Assembly: GCF_900187375.1 (NCBI RefSeq)
Contig: NZ_FYEW01000002.1
Coordinates: 434,001-498,000, forward strand
DNA from: Hymenobacter gelipurpurascens
GTDB taxonomy: Bacteria > Bacteroidota > Bacteroidia > Cytophagales > Hymenobacteraceae
Length of the DNA stretch: 64,000 nt
Reading direction: 5' to 3'
The position numbers and the translations under genes are program-made. The notes below the pieces were generated by a model that was not told the DNA's origin, ran no database searches, and was given only the letters and a program-made list of their open reading frames with translations. Of the stretch, positions 26,005-34,328 are shown piece by piece; position 1 is the stretch's first letter; each line of letters begins with the position of its first letter.

Positions 26005-28638
26005 CTACAGCACTAGGATGCGGCGCGTTTGCTCGGGGCCATTGCCCGCGCTTATCCGGAGCAGGAAAGTTCCTTTGCCGAGTATGGGCAGCACCACCGA
26101 ATTAATGGTCCCGTCGGCCTTCACTTCGCCCCGAAGGCGGCCTAGCATATCAAACACGCGCACGCGCAAAGCCTTGTCTTTGGGGCCTACCACCGTGAGC
26201 GGGGCGCCTTGCGCGGCCGGCACAGGGTACACTAGCACATCATTGGGGCGCACGAAGAACACCTCCTCTACGGCACTATAGTACACGCGGCCTCCATCGG
26301 CCTCCAGCTTAGCGCGGTATTCAGCCCGCCCAGGTACCGGGGAAGCATCGGTGAGGGTTTGGGCAAGGGCAGCGGGCACAGTCTGGACGGTGCGGAACGT
26401 GCCATCAGCTTCGCGGCGCTGCAGCTGCGTGGTTTTCAGCCGGAAAGTAGTGCCCAGCTGCAATTGCAATCGAACGGTATCGGACACCAGCTGCTGTGGA
26501 ATGAAGGACCGGATATAGCAGCCATAGGCTTCCTGCCGGATATTGGGCGTGCTGCCACGCTCTCCCACTAGGCCTTGCACCACGGGTGCCACAGCGTAGT
26601 AGCCGCGGGCCACCTCGCCGGGTGTCAGGAAGAGCACCGTGTCTGGCAAGGTTCGGAAAGGCTCCAGTTGGGTTTCCCCCAGCACATATACCTGGTAGTG
26701 CGTGGCGCCGGGCACACGGGCCCAGGTCAGGAGCGTTTCTTCGGGGCAGTTGTAGCCGACCTGCAGGGCCAGCGGCCGGGCCACAAAGAACGTATCCGAC
26801 TCATAAGAGGCCGCCCCGGTGAGTAGCCGAACCTGCATGGGAGCCGTCGTATCGGGCGTAGACCACCTGAAGTATTGTTTCGCCAGATCTATAGACGGGC
26901 TGAGCACCTGCCACTGGCGCTGGCCTATCGGCCGATACTCCAGTCGGGCGGCCGTGGCCGGGCCGGCCCACTGCCAGCGGAGCAAGGCAATAGAGGCAGC
27001 GGGCAGGTTACGCGCCGAGGTGGGCTGCGTCCAGGAAAAGAGTTGCCCAAACTCGTAGGCCACACTGAAAGACTGTGGGCCCTGCGGCACTTGGTTGCCA
27101 CCCACGTGCAACTCATAAATTCCGGGGCCCGGCACGTCCAGCGTGATTTGCTCGGCGTTATTGAGATGGTCGGGACGGCGGCGGGCCGGTAGGCGCAACG
27201 AATCTGGGTGCGCATAGCTGCTCAGCGTCCAGGGGAGCCAGCGCTGCCCATCAGTGGGGCGCACGAGGGTAAGGTCGAGGTCGTTGAGCAGGGCGCGTGA
27301 GGCATTGGCCGCAGCTGCGGGGTCAGCCCATGCCAGCGTAACTTTCAGGTGCTGCGTGCCCGCTGGCACCGTTATCTGCAACACCTGCTCCTGCCCCTGG
27401 CCTACGCTGCCTTGCATAAACCGATTTTCCAGCATGGTTTGCACGGCTCCCAGCGCATCGGCCTGTCCGTAGCCAGACTCAAAATCAACGGCCGGGCGGC
27501 CAGCATCATCGGCACTGTTCAGGAGTACGGCTTTCACCAGCGCGGCGGGCGGCACGCTGCCCTGCTTCTCGCGGTAGGCCTGCTGCACCAGGAGGCTGAT
27601 GCCCGATACTAAGGCCGCCGCTTCCGAGGAGCCACCATCGCCGTAGGCCACCAGCTCCGGCTTTATGCGGCCATCATACGCCGGACCCCGAGAACTAAGG
27701 GGCGAGACCTGGCCTAGCGCATCGGTAGCCCCTACCAGCAGCACGTTTTTGGCCATCTTAAACTGCCCCGTCAGGTTGGCCACGGCAGCTAGGCCACTGT
27801 AGGGGCCACTGGAGCTGGTTTGATTGCCGGAGTTGCCGGACGAAAAAACATGCAGCAGCGCCGGATACTGCCGGGTTTGCTCGTCGTAGGCCTGGGCTTC
27901 TAGACCATAATAATTTTCGATGCCGACTCCGTAGGAGTGATTTTGTACCGTTACGCCCTGTTGCGCCAGCACAGCGCCATCATCAGGCAACAGATTGCTG
28001 TAGTCTGATTGCGCGATGCGGGCCTGCCAGGCGGCTCCCTTGCCATCCGGAGAGGAATTGCCGCCACCAGCAATCAGGGTAGCCATAATGGTGGAGTGCG
28101 ACGACTGCATAGCGGCCTTCGGGTCGGGGTTCAGTAACCGCCCTTTAAAGTCAATATCCTGGATATCGAGGGGGTTTTCCTTTATTGAAACCGCTAGGCC
28201 ACTGCCCGTTAGGCTGGGGTAGCGGCTATGCACGGGGCTCACCTTATTGAGACCAAAATCGGAGCCACTGAGCCGGATTTCGTCGTGAGCCTGCCGGCTG
28301 GCTTTGTCCACAAAAGTTATCCAGGGGCAGGCGGCTAATACTGACGGGCTCGCACCCTGCACCCGCAACAGGGCCGGATGATGCGGTTCAGCGGTTACCG
28401 TGGCTTCGGGTTTCTCACGGGCCAGCCACTGCCGAAACGCGGCTGCGTCAGATACGCTTACCCGTACTGTGTGGGGCGCTCGTCCGGCCAACATTCCTGG
28501 GGCTATGCGGCGGCTTATCGGCGGCGTGGGGGTAGTTTGGGCTTTGCTGATGCCGGGCCAGGAGCTCACGGCAATACTGCAAACCACTGCAACCAGAATA
28601 CGACGAAAAGCCCGGCAAGCCGGAAAAGCAGCAGACAT
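26005..28638 (-). CDS. Subtilisin-like (S8) serine protease with T9SS sorting domain
   Basis: An 877-residue secreted protein. An N-terminal signal (about 1-33, ending SKAQ) and a short prodomain precede a subtilase domain (about 140-400). His181 is in SSHSTIMATLIAGGGN, the oxyanion Asn269 in SSGNSG and Ser338 in GDGGSSEAAALVSG. At the position of the catalytic Asp (normally DTG) the sequence is KENPLDIQDIDFKG, placing Glu154 there. Beta-sandwich domains follow, and the last 80 residues (NDVLVYPVPAAQG to RRILVL) are a type A T9SS C-terminal sorting domain. It should be exported through type IX secretion and anchored or released at the surface. Confidence 0.9.
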   Translation of the reverse strand: MSAAFPACRAFRRILVAVVCSIAVSSWPGISKAQTTPTPPISRRIAPGMLAGRAPHTVRVSVSDAAAFRQWLAREKPEATVTAEPHHPALLRVQGASPSVLAACPWITFVDKASRQAHDEIRLSGSDFGLNKVSPVHSRYPSLTGSGLAVSIKENPLDIQDIDFKGRLLNPDPKAAMQSSHSTIMATLIAGGGNSSPDGKGAAWQARIAQSDYSNLLPDDGAVLAQQGVTVQNHSYGVGIENYYGLEAQAYDEQTRQYPALLHVFSSGNSGNQTSSSGPYSGLAAVANLTGQFKMAKNVLLVGATDALGQVSPLSSRGPAYDGRIKPELVAYGDGGSSEAAALVSGISLLVQQAYREKQGSVPPAALVKAVLLNSADDAGRPAVDFESGYGQADALGAVQTMLENRFMQGSVGQGQEQVLQITVPAGTQHLKVTLAWADPAAAANASRALLNDLDLTLVRPTDGQRWLPWTLSSYAHPDSLRLPARRRPDHLNNAEQITLDVPGPGIYELHVGGNQVPQGPQSFSVAYEFGQLFSWTQPTSARNLPAASIALLRWQWAGPATAARLEYRPIGQRQWQVLSPSIDLAKQYFRWSTPDTTAPMQVRLLTGAASYESDTFFVARPLALQVGYNCPEETLLTWARVPGATHYQVYVLGETQLEPFRTLPDTVLFLTPGEVARGYYAVAPVVQGLVGERGSTPNIRQEAYGCYIRSFIPQQLVSDTVRLQLQLGTTFRLKTTQLQRREADGTFRTVQTVPAALAQTLTDASPVPGRAEYRAKLEADGGRVYYSAVEEVFFVRPNDVLVYPVPAAQGAPLTVVGPKDKALRVRVFDMLGRLRGEVKADGTINSVVLPILGKGTFLLRISAGNGPEQTRRILVL

Positions 28639-28694
28639 AGCAGGAGTTTAGTTGTGGCAAGGACAGGGCGGCAGATGACCCAAGGTCATCCTTT

Positions 28695-28702
28695 CAAATA
28701 TA
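28695..28702 (-). promoter_or_regulatory. Bacteroidota -7 element of the S8 protease gene
   Basis: Exact TATATTTG on the minus strand, 57 bases before the start codon. No matching TTG seen. Confidence 0.45.
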
Positions 28703-28748
28703 GACATAATTGCCCTTCGGCGCAGATGCCGCTTCTCGGCCACACAAC

Positions 28749-28791
28749 AAAAAAGGCTGACTAAAAAGCCAGCCCTTTTTGCACGGAGTCA
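28749..28791 (-). terminator. Probable terminator of the lutC-lpxH-propeller operon
   Basis: A short GGCTG/CAGCC stem with A/T-rich flanks and six T on the minus-strand 3' side. It is weaker than other hairpins in the window and about 185 bases past the stop. Confidence 0.5.
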
Positions 28792-28975
28792 AGCCCTTAC
28801 TCACGGCTTCAACTCCACTTTTACCTGAATATATTTATCAGCTATTGAGCCCTTGCAGGCTTACCCCCTAACGGCCCAAGCCGGGTCTGGGTTACTGCAC
28901 AACTGCCTTTTGGGCGTAATATTCGAGCCTGACTTAGTTTTTCCGAAGATGGAGCCGGGCTCTAAACCGGTTATT

Positions 28976-29971
28976 TTATAAATGATACACCTGTAGGCCA
29001 CTGCCCGTGAAGACATAGGCATACTGCTCGCCCATCAGCACCTGCCGGATACTGCCGGGCTGTGCTGCCGGCAACGCTACGGTGCGCTCCGTGAGGTTGT
29101 AGAGGTGAAAGAAGTGCATGCCGTCGTTGGCCAGAAAATACAGCTCGTCGCCGCGGAAGCCGATGGTGCTGAGGCCGGAAAAAGGCAGCTTCTTGCGGTA
29201 ATTACCAAGGTTATCGAACACATAGATCCCGTTGTTATGATCGACGAGATAGAGGTTGTTCTGGTATTCGCGCAGAAATCGAAAGTCGGGGCGGCTGCGC
29301 CCGATAAGAATATCGAGCGGCGTGGTGATGGTGAAGCGCCCCACCGAGGCATCTAACTGGCGCAGTGTCAGGTCCGATTCGTTGAGGAGCCAGTACCGGT
29401 CGTCGGGGGCCAGGGTGGCGGCGCGCACCATGCCATCGAAAAAATCGAGCAGCGTGAGCTTCGTGATGGGCGCCATAAACCTATCGAGCAGCACTAGCTC
29501 CTGCCGGTCGTCATAAAACACCAGCACCTTGGTGGTATTCCAGGCCTCTACCTGCGCCGTGTGGCCCGGTAGCGGTGGCGAGAAGGTGTTCAGGGTCTGC
29601 CCATCGGGGCCGTATTGATGGAGGTTGTTTTGCCCATCGGTTACGTAAAGGTTGCCGCGCCGGTCCAGGGAGGCGGGGCCAGGCTGGGCCAGGGCCACAG
29701 TGCGCACCAGCTGCCAGGCGCCAGGCTGGGCGGCCTTGGTATCGGCGGGAACCGTCAGGACCGGCGAGGCCTGCGCAGCCGGCGCCACCGAGCCGGCCGC
29801 GGGAGCTGTGGTTTGGGCTAGGCCACTAACGGACACCGTTAGCAAGCCAGCCGCCAGGGCCAAACGCAGGACGCGGTCTGTAGGCCACTGGCTTAGGCGG
29901 CGGAACTTGCGCTTATCCGTTCTCTTTATCGAAATGCCGCAGAACCAGTTCAGAACCATCATAGACACCAT
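28976..29971 (-). CDS. Secreted beta-propeller-like protein of unknown function
   Basis: 331 residues if started at 29971; ATGs at 29962 and 29959 are equally possible, and all overlap the end of lpxH by 47-59 bases. A long basic n-region (RTDKRKFRRLSQW) leads into a signal helix LALAAGLLTVSVSGLAQ. The mature part has repeated blades, for example SLDRRGNLYVTDGQNNLHQYGPDGQTL and NLYLVDHNNGIYVFDNLGNYRK, as in NHL/6-bladed propellers. I see no active site. The overlap suggests translation coupled to lpxH. Confidence 0.75.
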   Translation of the reverse strand: MVSMMVLNWFCGISIKRTDKRKFRRLSQWPTDRVLRLALAAGLLTVSVSGLAQTTAPAAGSVAPAAQASPVLTVPADTKAAQPGAWQLVRTVALAQPGPASLDRRGNLYVTDGQNNLHQYGPDGQTLNTFSPPLPGHTAQVEAWNTTKVLVFYDDRQELVLLDRFMAPITKLTLLDFFDGMVRAATLAPDDRYWLLNESDLTLRQLDASVGRFTITTPLDILIGRSRPDFRFLREYQNNLYLVDHNNGIYVFDNLGNYRKKLPFSGLSTIGFRGDELYFLANDGMHFFHLYNLTERTVALPAAQPGSIRQVLMGEQYAYVFTGSGLQVYHL

Positions 29972-30704
29972 AGGAGCAATAATTGACCCACTCGCCTAGG
30001 TTGATGTAGCGGCTGCCGGGGGCCACCGATACATCAAGCGGCAGGTGCCGATGGCCGAAGATATAATACTCGTGGTGGTAGGCCTGCTCTATCTCCCGGC
30101 AATAGGTCAGCAGCCACTCGTCTTCCCCGAAATAGGTGCTGTCGGCTGCTCCATTTTGCAGGCGGCTGTGGCGGCTCCAGCGGTTGGCTATCCCAATACC
30201 TACGTTGGGGTGTATTCGCGCAAACAGCCACTGCGCCACCGGCGAGGTGAACACGCGCTTCAGCAGCTTGTAGGTATGGTCGCCGGGGCCCAGGCCGTCT
30301 CCGTGCCCGATGTGGAATAAGTGGCCCCCAATCCGCTGGCTGATGGGGTTGCGCAGAATCGGAATGCCGAGCTCCTTCGTGAAGTAATCGAACATCCACA
30401 TGTCGTGGTTGCCGGTGAAGAAGATAACCGGAATGCCAGCGTCGGTGAGTTCGGCCAGCTTGCCCTGCAACCGGATAAAGCCGCGCGGAATAGCGTGCCG
30501 GTACTCAAACCAAAAGTCGAAAATATCGCCCAGCAGGTAAATGGCGGCGGCATCTTTGGCCGCTTCGGTTAGCCAGCGCACAATGCGCCGCTCCCGCTCC
30601 AGGGAGCGGGCGGCATCGGGGGCGCCTAAGTGAAAGTCGGAAGCGAAATACACTTTGCGGCCGGGCGGCAGCGCAAGATCAGGTAGTTGCGGCGGGCGCG
30701 TCAT
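29913..30704 (-). CDS. lpxH: UDP-2,3-diacylglucosamine diphosphatase (LpxH-like)
   Basis: A 263-residue calcineurin-like phosphoesterase from the ATG at 30704. Metal-binding motifs in order are ASDFHLG (about 22-28), LLGDIFDFWFE (about 58-68), FTGNHDMWM (about 97-105) and IGHGDGLGPGD (about 131-141), closing with FGHRHLP. LpxH cleaves UDP-2,3-diacylglucosamine to lipid X in lipid A synthesis at the inner membrane. The pattern fits LpxH better than generic phosphoesterases. The start codon lies inside the 3' end of the lutC-like gene (26-base overlap). Confidence 0.88.
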   Translation of the reverse strand: MTRPPQLPDLALPPGRKVYFASDFHLGAPDAARSLERERRIVRWLTEAAKDAAAIYLLGDIFDFWFEYRHAIPRGFIRLQGKLAELTDAGIPVIFFTGNHDMWMFDYFTKELGIPILRNPISQRIGGHLFHIGHGDGLGPGDHTYKLLKRVFTSPVAQWLFARIHPNVGIGIANRWSRHSRLQNGAADSTYFGEDEWLLTYCREIEQAYHHEYYIFGHRHLPLDVSVAPGSRYINLGEWVNYCSYGVYDGSELVLRHFDKENG

Positions 30705-31341
30705 CCAGCAAAAACAACACAATGCTGCGCGGGCCGTGGGCTCCGAGTACCAGCGTTTTTTCAATATCGGCCGTCCTGCTCGGCCCCGTAGTCAGGGAAA
30801 TCATAGAAGGCAGGTGGTCGGCCCCATACTTCTGCTGCACCAGCTTCAGCGCGTCCCCAATGTCGGCCACTACCTGGGAAGTTCGGGCCAGCACCAGGTG
30901 CTGATCGGGGTAGATGCTGAGGCGGCGGCCGCTACTGCTGGCGGCACTTACCAGCACGCTGCCAGTGCGCGCCACCAGGGCTTCGCAGGAAGTCAGGCCG
31001 GCGTCGGCGTGAGCCAGAAATTCCGTTTCATCACCCTGAAATACTAAGTCTCCTGCGTGCAGCAGCTTTTTCAGCTCCGGCTCCCACACAAATAACCGCT
31101 CCAGGCCTTTCTCCTTTTTATAGGTGAACAGTTGGTCGTAGAAGTGCTCTTCTGACTCGCAGAAGTAGAACACACCCCCTACCCGCACGAAGCTTTGGGC
31201 GAAGGCAATGGCCAGATCATCCTCGGGGCCTGGCCTAGGATGCAGGGGCGCGCTGAAATCGGGGCGGGCAGGTTGCTCCGCCGGCTTCTGCAACGACTCG
31301 CGGATGCGGCGCAGGATGATGTCGCGGGAGGTATCGGCCAT
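30679..31341 (-). CDS. LUD-domain protein (LutC/YkgG-like)
   Basis: A 220-residue cytoplasmic protein. The start MADTSRDIILRRIRESL and the LUD core with SCEALVARTGSVLVSAAS (about 118-135), LSIYPDQHLVLARTSQVV and the final GAHGPRSIVLFLLDD match LutC, one of three proteins of an iron-sulfur lactate oxidase. LutA and LutB are not encoded in the window, so lactate use cannot be concluded. It is the first gene of a three-gene overlapping unit with lpxH and the propeller gene. Confidence 0.87.
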   Translation of the reverse strand: MADTSRDIILRRIRESLQKPAEQPARPDFSAPLHPRPGPEDDLAIAFAQSFVRVGGVFYFCESEEHFYDQLFTYKKEKGLERLFVWEPELKKLLHAGDLVFQGDETEFLAHADAGLTSCEALVARTGSVLVSAASSSGRRLSIYPDQHLVLARTSQVVADIGDALKLVQQKYGADHLPSMISLTTGPSRTADIEKTLVLGAHGPRSIVLFLLDDAPAATT

Positions 31342-31345
31342 GGCG

Positions 31346-31353
31346 CAAAGGTA
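31346..31353 (-). promoter_or_regulatory. -7 element almost touching the LUD start codon
   Basis: Exact TACCTTTG on the minus strand; only four bases separate it from the ATG at 31341. Since transcription in this phylum starts about 5-7 bases beyond the element, the mRNA may be leaderless. Confidence 0.55.
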
Positions 31354-31444
31354 GCAGTTGGCAGGAAGAAGCCGCGGTGGTTGCAGCATTAGTCTTAGTA
31401 AGGGTTGGTTTGCTTATCTTCGACAAACTTTCCTTTCTTATTCC

Positions 31445-31888
31445 ATGCTACTACAGCGGTTATATCCTCTGGCCTTTCTAGGCCTCCTTGCCTTTAGCTT
31501 TACGGGTTGCGACGACAACTCTCCTACTCCTACCCCGGTTGTACAGGCCACGCAAAATGTTATTGTGAGCTTCTCGATGAAGGGGTTTGCACAGTCCAGC
31601 ACCATTGGCAGCTTTGGAGTAGCCAAAACGCAGGCAGAAGCGGAAGCCAAAACCGGCAGTGAGCTGACGGGCACTATCACGTGGGCCGAAACAGGCGGCG
31701 GCAAAGAGCCCAAAACATTTCAGTTGCTGAACCGAGTTAAAGGTGAGAAGCTTTGGGTGTACGTAACAGCCGATAAGCCCCTGACCACGGGCCAGTCCTT
31801 AACGCTTACTGCTCCCGTCACGCAGTCGGCTACGCTCAATCCTGATACGCCTAATGGAGTAATTGTAAGCCAGATTACGATCAACTAA
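31445..31888 (+). CDS. Small lipoprotein of unknown function
   Basis: A 147-residue lipoprotein from the ATG at 31445. The lipobox SFTGC follows the helix LLQRLYPLAFLGLLAF, then a Pro/Thr linker. The mature part is predicted all-beta (QNVIVSFSMKGFAQSS, SELTGTITWAET, EKLWVYVTADKPLTTGQSLTLTAPV), like a single Ig-like or lipocalin-like sandwich. No family is recognised. A weaker TATCTTCG element occurs near 31415. Confidence 0.72.
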   Translation: MLLQRLYPLAFLGLLAFSFTGCDDNSPTPTPVVQATQNVIVSFSMKGFAQSSTIGSFGVAKTQAEAEAKTGSELTGTITWAETGGGKEPKTFQLLNRVKGEKLWVYVTADKPLTTGQSLTLTAPVTQSATLNPDTPNGVIVSQITIN

Positions 31889-31958
31889 GTGGCCTAGGCT
31901 TATAAGCAGAAGGGCCGCCCAACTTTGGGTGGCCCTTCTGCTTATAAGCCTAGGCTAC
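31889..31958 (+). terminator. Long hairpin terminator (30-bp arms)
   Basis: Arms 31892-31921 and 31926-31955 pair over 30 bases with a single G-T wobble and a 4-nt loop, starting right after the stop at 31888. It is unusually long and lacks a T run, and its outer end carries the GGCCTAGG motif. Confidence 0.75.
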
Positions 31959-32046
31959 CCGGAAAGCATCCAGGAAATTATATATTTTTTATTGTATATT
32001 TAATAACACCTGATAGCAGCCACTGCTTTCTATTCCGCTCAGTCTC

Positions 32047-33039
32047 ATGCCATTCTTCGCACCCTTCGGGCGGCGGGGCCGCCTCTTCTCTGGCACCGGC
32101 AGGCGGCAGTATGTCTGGGGCTTGTGGCTGTTGCTGCTGTTTTCATTTTCGCCAGCCCCACCTGATGCCCCTAAAAAAGGCCTCAAGACGCGCAACGTTA
32201 TCATTGTTGTTATTGATGGGCCGCGGTTTTCCGAAACCTGGGACAGTATACCGGGGCTTATTCCAAATATGGCCACCCGGTTGAGGCCTAGAGGGGTTTT
32301 TCTGCCTAACTTCTTCAACAACGGGTTTACGTATACCAACTCCGGCCATGCGGCCATCACTACGGGTATCAATCAGCCCATCGATAATTTTGGCCAGGAG
32401 TTGCCGCAGCAGCCGTCCATCTTCCAGTGCTGGCGCAAAGCTACCGGCAAGCCCGCCACGGCGGCCTGGCTTATTACCAGCAAAGACAAGCTGCATATTC
32501 TGGCCAATACCCTGAACCCGGAGTGGAAAGACCAGTACATGCCTTCCATTGATTGTGGCATTAGCGGTCCTGGCAGCGGCTACCGCTCCGACTCCCTGAC
32601 GCTAATAGCTGTCAAGCGCATCCTGACGGAGCACAAACCCAACTTAGTCCTGATCAATTTCATGGAGCCCGATGGCTTTGCCCATGCCGGCAACTGGCCG
32701 TTTTATCTGCGCGGCATTGCGCGCGATGATCGGTACGTGATGGAGCTCTACAACTTCCTGCGCCGGAGCAAGACCTACCGAAACAACACCACCCTACTTA
32801 TTACCAACGACCATGGCCGCCACCTCAATGGCATCGACTCGGGCTACATGGAGCACGGCGACGACTGCCTGGGCTGCCGGCATATTAGCCTCCTGGCCCT
32901 GGGCCCCGATTTCAGGAGTGGCCTCACGCTGGCAGAACAGCATACATTGGTAGACTTGGCTCCTACCGTGGCCTACCTACTGGGTTTTCCGTTTGAGCAA
33001 AGCCAAGGAAAGCCAATGCAGAGCCTGATGAAGCGCTAA
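32047..33039 (+). CDS. Alkaline-phosphatase-superfamily (sulfatase/phosphodiesterase-like) exported protein
   Basis: A 330-residue protein with an N-terminal membrane or signal helix (about 23-36). The catalytic core begins VIIVVIDGPRFSETW (metal Asp), then FTYTNSGHAAITTG, where a Ser or Thr is the expected nucleophile. NFMEPDGFAHAGNW and LLITNDHGRH follow (metal Asp/His, about 252-260), and a last His probably in GCRHISL. The order is that of type I phosphodiesterase/sulfatase/phosphoglycerate-mutase-like enzymes. The substrate is unknown. It sits 105 bp upstream of an unrecognised secreted protein on the same strand, perhaps as a pair. Confidence 0.83.
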   Translation: MPFFAPFGRRGRLFSGTGRRQYVWGLWLLLLFSFSPAPPDAPKKGLKTRNVIIVVIDGPRFSETWDSIPGLIPNMATRLRPRGVFLPNFFNNGFTYTNSGHAAITTGINQPIDNFGQELPQQPSIFQCWRKATGKPATAAWLITSKDKLHILANTLNPEWKDQYMPSIDCGISGPGSGYRSDSLTLIAVKRILTEHKPNLVLINFMEPDGFAHAGNWPFYLRGIARDDRYVMELYNFLRRSKTYRNNTTLLITNDHGRHLNGIDSGYMEHGDDCLGCRHISLLALGPDFRSGLTLAEQHTLVDLAPTVAYLLGFPFEQSQGKPMQSLMKR

Positions 33040-33144
33040 CCCTTTTAGCCTCGCGCCCGGAGAAGGCGGAGTTGCATGTGCGGCACCCAGCGTGGTGCGC
33101 CGAAAGACTATCTGCTCAAAGGCAACTTCTTTACTTCTCTTGTC

Positions 33145-34254
33145 ATGACAAGGGTGCTCTACTCTGCATTTCGCCTTGGCTTTCTGCTTTGGCTGTTCTG
33201 GCTGCCTGGGCCAGTCCGGGCTACTATGCAGAGTGCGCCTGCCCAAGGTACTCTGGCCCAGGAACTCGCCGGCGAAAATCCTTTTTTCACCAGCGAGCAA
33301 GAGTTCCGTTTCACGCTCGTGCTTCCGATAGATGATATTCTGCGTGACCGGGGAGCCAATCCTGCATTGCACGCTGCTACACTCCTGTATCAGGACGAAA
33401 CCGGTAAAAAGACCTCGCTACCCGTGCAGGTTCGGGTTCGAGGAAACCGAAGAAAAGACCCTACCGTCTGCGATTTTCCACCACTACTCATCAGCTTTCC
33501 AAAAGCCTTTAGTGCCTCCACTCCTTTCGGGAAAGTGCAGGAGCTCAAAATGACGACCCACTGCCTGGAGGACAGCTATGTGCTGCGGGAGTACCTGGTG
33601 TATAAGCTCTACAATGCGCTTACTACCATGAGTTTCCGGGCCAGGCTATGCCGGGTTACCTACCAGGATGCCAACGGCAAGCGCAAATCTGCGGAGCATC
33701 AATCATTTTTACTGGAAGAGGCCTCGGCTATGGCTCTGCGCAACAAGGCGACTATCATTCCCAAGCTCTTCTTTATTGGCATGCAGCACACCGACCAGCG
33801 CAAGATGGCAATGGTAGCCTTCTTCCAATATATGATCGGGAATACAGACTGGTCGGTACCTTATAGGCATAATATCCGACTGCTCTCCCCCGATAAAAAT
33901 GCTACCTGCATTCCGGTACCTTACGATTTTGACTATTGTGGCCTAGTGATGACGCCCTACGCCGAGCCTCCACCGCAACTCGGTATCACGTCGGTGCGGC
34001 AGCGGCTTTTTCGGGGCTATGGTTTCTCAGAAGAGATTTACAAAGAAACGCGCACACTGTTCAATGATCATCAAAAGGCCTTTTACAACATATATGAGCT
34101 GTGTCCTTATCTAAGCAAGGATGAAAAGCTATTTGCTTCCCGGTTTCTGGAAGATTTCTACAAGACTCTGAATGATCCGAAAGATTTTGAGCGCAACATA
34201 GTGCGAGTGGGGCGCCGGAACGAGAAACAGTACACCAACATCAAAGGGCTTTAG
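33145..34254 (+). CDS. Secreted protein of unknown function, faintly CotH-like
   Basis: A 369-residue protein from the ATG at 33145, which gives a clean signal peptide (MTRVLYSAFRLGFLLWLFWLPG). The open frame reaches back to 33076. The sequence LPVQVRVRGNRRKDPTVCDFPPL, the helix LREYLVYKLYNALTTMSFRARL and the late PVPYDFDYCGLV block resemble the layout of CotH-type secreted kinase-like proteins. In those a DxD-like motif binds metal, and DFD could fill that place. The similarity is weak and I do not assign a function. It is convergent with ftsH. Confidence 0.7.
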   Translation: MTRVLYSAFRLGFLLWLFWLPGPVRATMQSAPAQGTLAQELAGENPFFTSEQEFRFTLVLPIDDILRDRGANPALHAATLLYQDETGKKTSLPVQVRVRGNRRKDPTVCDFPPLLISFPKAFSASTPFGKVQELKMTTHCLEDSYVLREYLVYKLYNALTTMSFRARLCRVTYQDANGKRKSAEHQSFLLEEASAMALRNKATIIPKLFFIGMQHTDQRKMAMVAFFQYMIGNTDWSVPYRHNIRLLSPDKNATCIPVPYDFDYCGLVMTPYAEPPPQLGITSVRQRLFRGYGFSEEIYKETRTLFNDHQKAFYNIYELCPYLSKDEKLFASRFLEDFYKTLNDPKDFERNIVRVGRRNEKQYTNIKGL

Positions 34255-34281
34255 TAAGTAGTTAGAACATATGGCATAAAA

Positions 34282-34307
34282 AAAGCCAGCCCATAAGGGC
34301 TGGCTTT
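34282..34307. terminator. Bidirectional terminator shared with ftsH
   Basis: Perfect 11-bp arms 34282-34292 and 34297-34307 with a 4-nt loop. On the minus strand the stem is followed by seven T, a strong terminator for ftsH. Confidence 0.9.
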
Positions 34308-34328
34308 CAATTTCTATAAGCGGAGCAG

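Larger units (their letters stand above)
28639..28975. other. Spacer upstream of the S8 protease gene
   Basis: About 340 bases. It carries the protease promoter element (28695-28702) and a hairpin (28749-28791) that may end the upstream operon. Confidence 0.45.
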
